Of a stretch of 64,000 nt of DNA, positions 63,966 through 64,000 are shown piece after piece. The notes beneath the pieces were generated by a model, which did no database searches, was not told where the DNA came from, and worked only from the letters and a program-made list of their open reading frames with translations. The stretch lies in contig NZ_JACSZW010000001.1 in the NCBI RefSeq assembly GCF_014472395.1, positions 744,001 through 808,000 on the forward strand. Reading direction: 5' to 3'. Within the stretch, counting starts at the first letter, position 1; every line of letters begins with the position of its first letter. The translations under genes and the position numbers were made by a program. The DNA comes from Pedobacter sp. N36a. GTDB taxonomy: Bacteria > Bacteroidota > Bacteroidia > Sphingobacteriales > Sphingobacteriaceae.

Positions 63966-64000
63966 TTAGAACGTAACGTTCAGGTTAAAACCAAACATTC
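63966..64000 (-). CDS. C-terminal end of a SusC-like TonB-dependent receptor (partial)
   Basis: Only the last ten codons and stop are in the window: MFGFNLNVTF. A terminal aromatic after alternating residues is the beta-barrel signal of outer-membrane proteins. Immediately upstream of susD in the right orientation, so SusC is the natural call. Confidence 0.75.
   Translation of the reverse strand, partial: MFGFNLNVTF

Overview
The window looks like a chromosomal segment of a Sphingobacteriaceae member of the Bacteroidota, most like Pedobacter. The reasons are: a SusC/SusD pair at the right edge; many TAnnTTTG -7 boxes, which fit the Bacteroidota primary sigma factor; DUF4294, DUF4783, DUF4256 and DUF1343 family proteins; a bacillithiol gene (bshB1); roughly 40% GC; and little use of strong Shine-Dalgarno sites. 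The assignment rests on protein family and style, not on a search. I see no phage, insertion sequence, integron or CRISPR array. Most of the window is ordinary core genome.

Layout. 1-8 kb: the N-terminal part of a LolC/E-type permease, a NamZ-like muramidase lipoprotein, topoisomerase IB, fmt, a PabC-like aminotransferase, rluD, and an ACC deaminase-like enzyme whose promoter and start codon lie inside a 26-bp perfect palindrome. 8-12.2 kb: a bacterial non-homologous end-joining operon (small protein, ligD, small protein, ku). 12.5-18.7 kb: DUF4256, a broken YdeI-like gene, lysine 6-aminotransferase with a small partner, an acyl-CoA dehydrogenase, and a DUF4294-gpx-bshB1 operon. 19-29.5 kb: housekeeping genes (rsh, fur-like, purA, pabB, M48 protease, plsY, nadC, DUF4783, gpmI). 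29.8-37.8 kb: a membrane PAS protein that keeps the histidine-kinase dimerisation helix but lacks the ATPase domain, followed by a lone receiver; then a TPR protein, lon behind a sigma-54-like site, a small barrel protein, lpxR, arfB and cmk.

38-53 kb holds two complete RND efflux cassettes that converge. One reads rightward behind a TetR gene with a palindromic operator (tetR-adaptor-pump-outer membrane factor). The other reads leftward (outer membrane factor-adaptor-pump) and diverges from an OmpR-type two-component system. Downstream of that system lies a tiny secreted Ala/Lys/Thr-rich protein with an 11-bp-period direct repeat in its promoter. 53-64 kb: a DUF1080 protein, tRNA-Arg(TCT), an ElaA-like acetyltransferase, three DJ-1/PfpI superfamily proteins within 6 kb (two AraC fusions and one fused to a cysteine-rich metal-binding-type domain), a primary-type sigma paralogue overlapping serC, an Lrp regulator, a long palindromic repeat, a PepSY membrane protein, SusD and the last codons of SusC.

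The best candidates for new biology are the small proteins tied to the end-joining operon, the kinase without an ATP-binding domain, the serC-coupled sigma factor, the two-component-linked Ala-rich peptide, the cysteine-rich DJ-1 protein, the long palindromes, and a set of genes whose -7 boxes lie only 4-7 bases before the start codon. None of these proves a new system from sequence alone.
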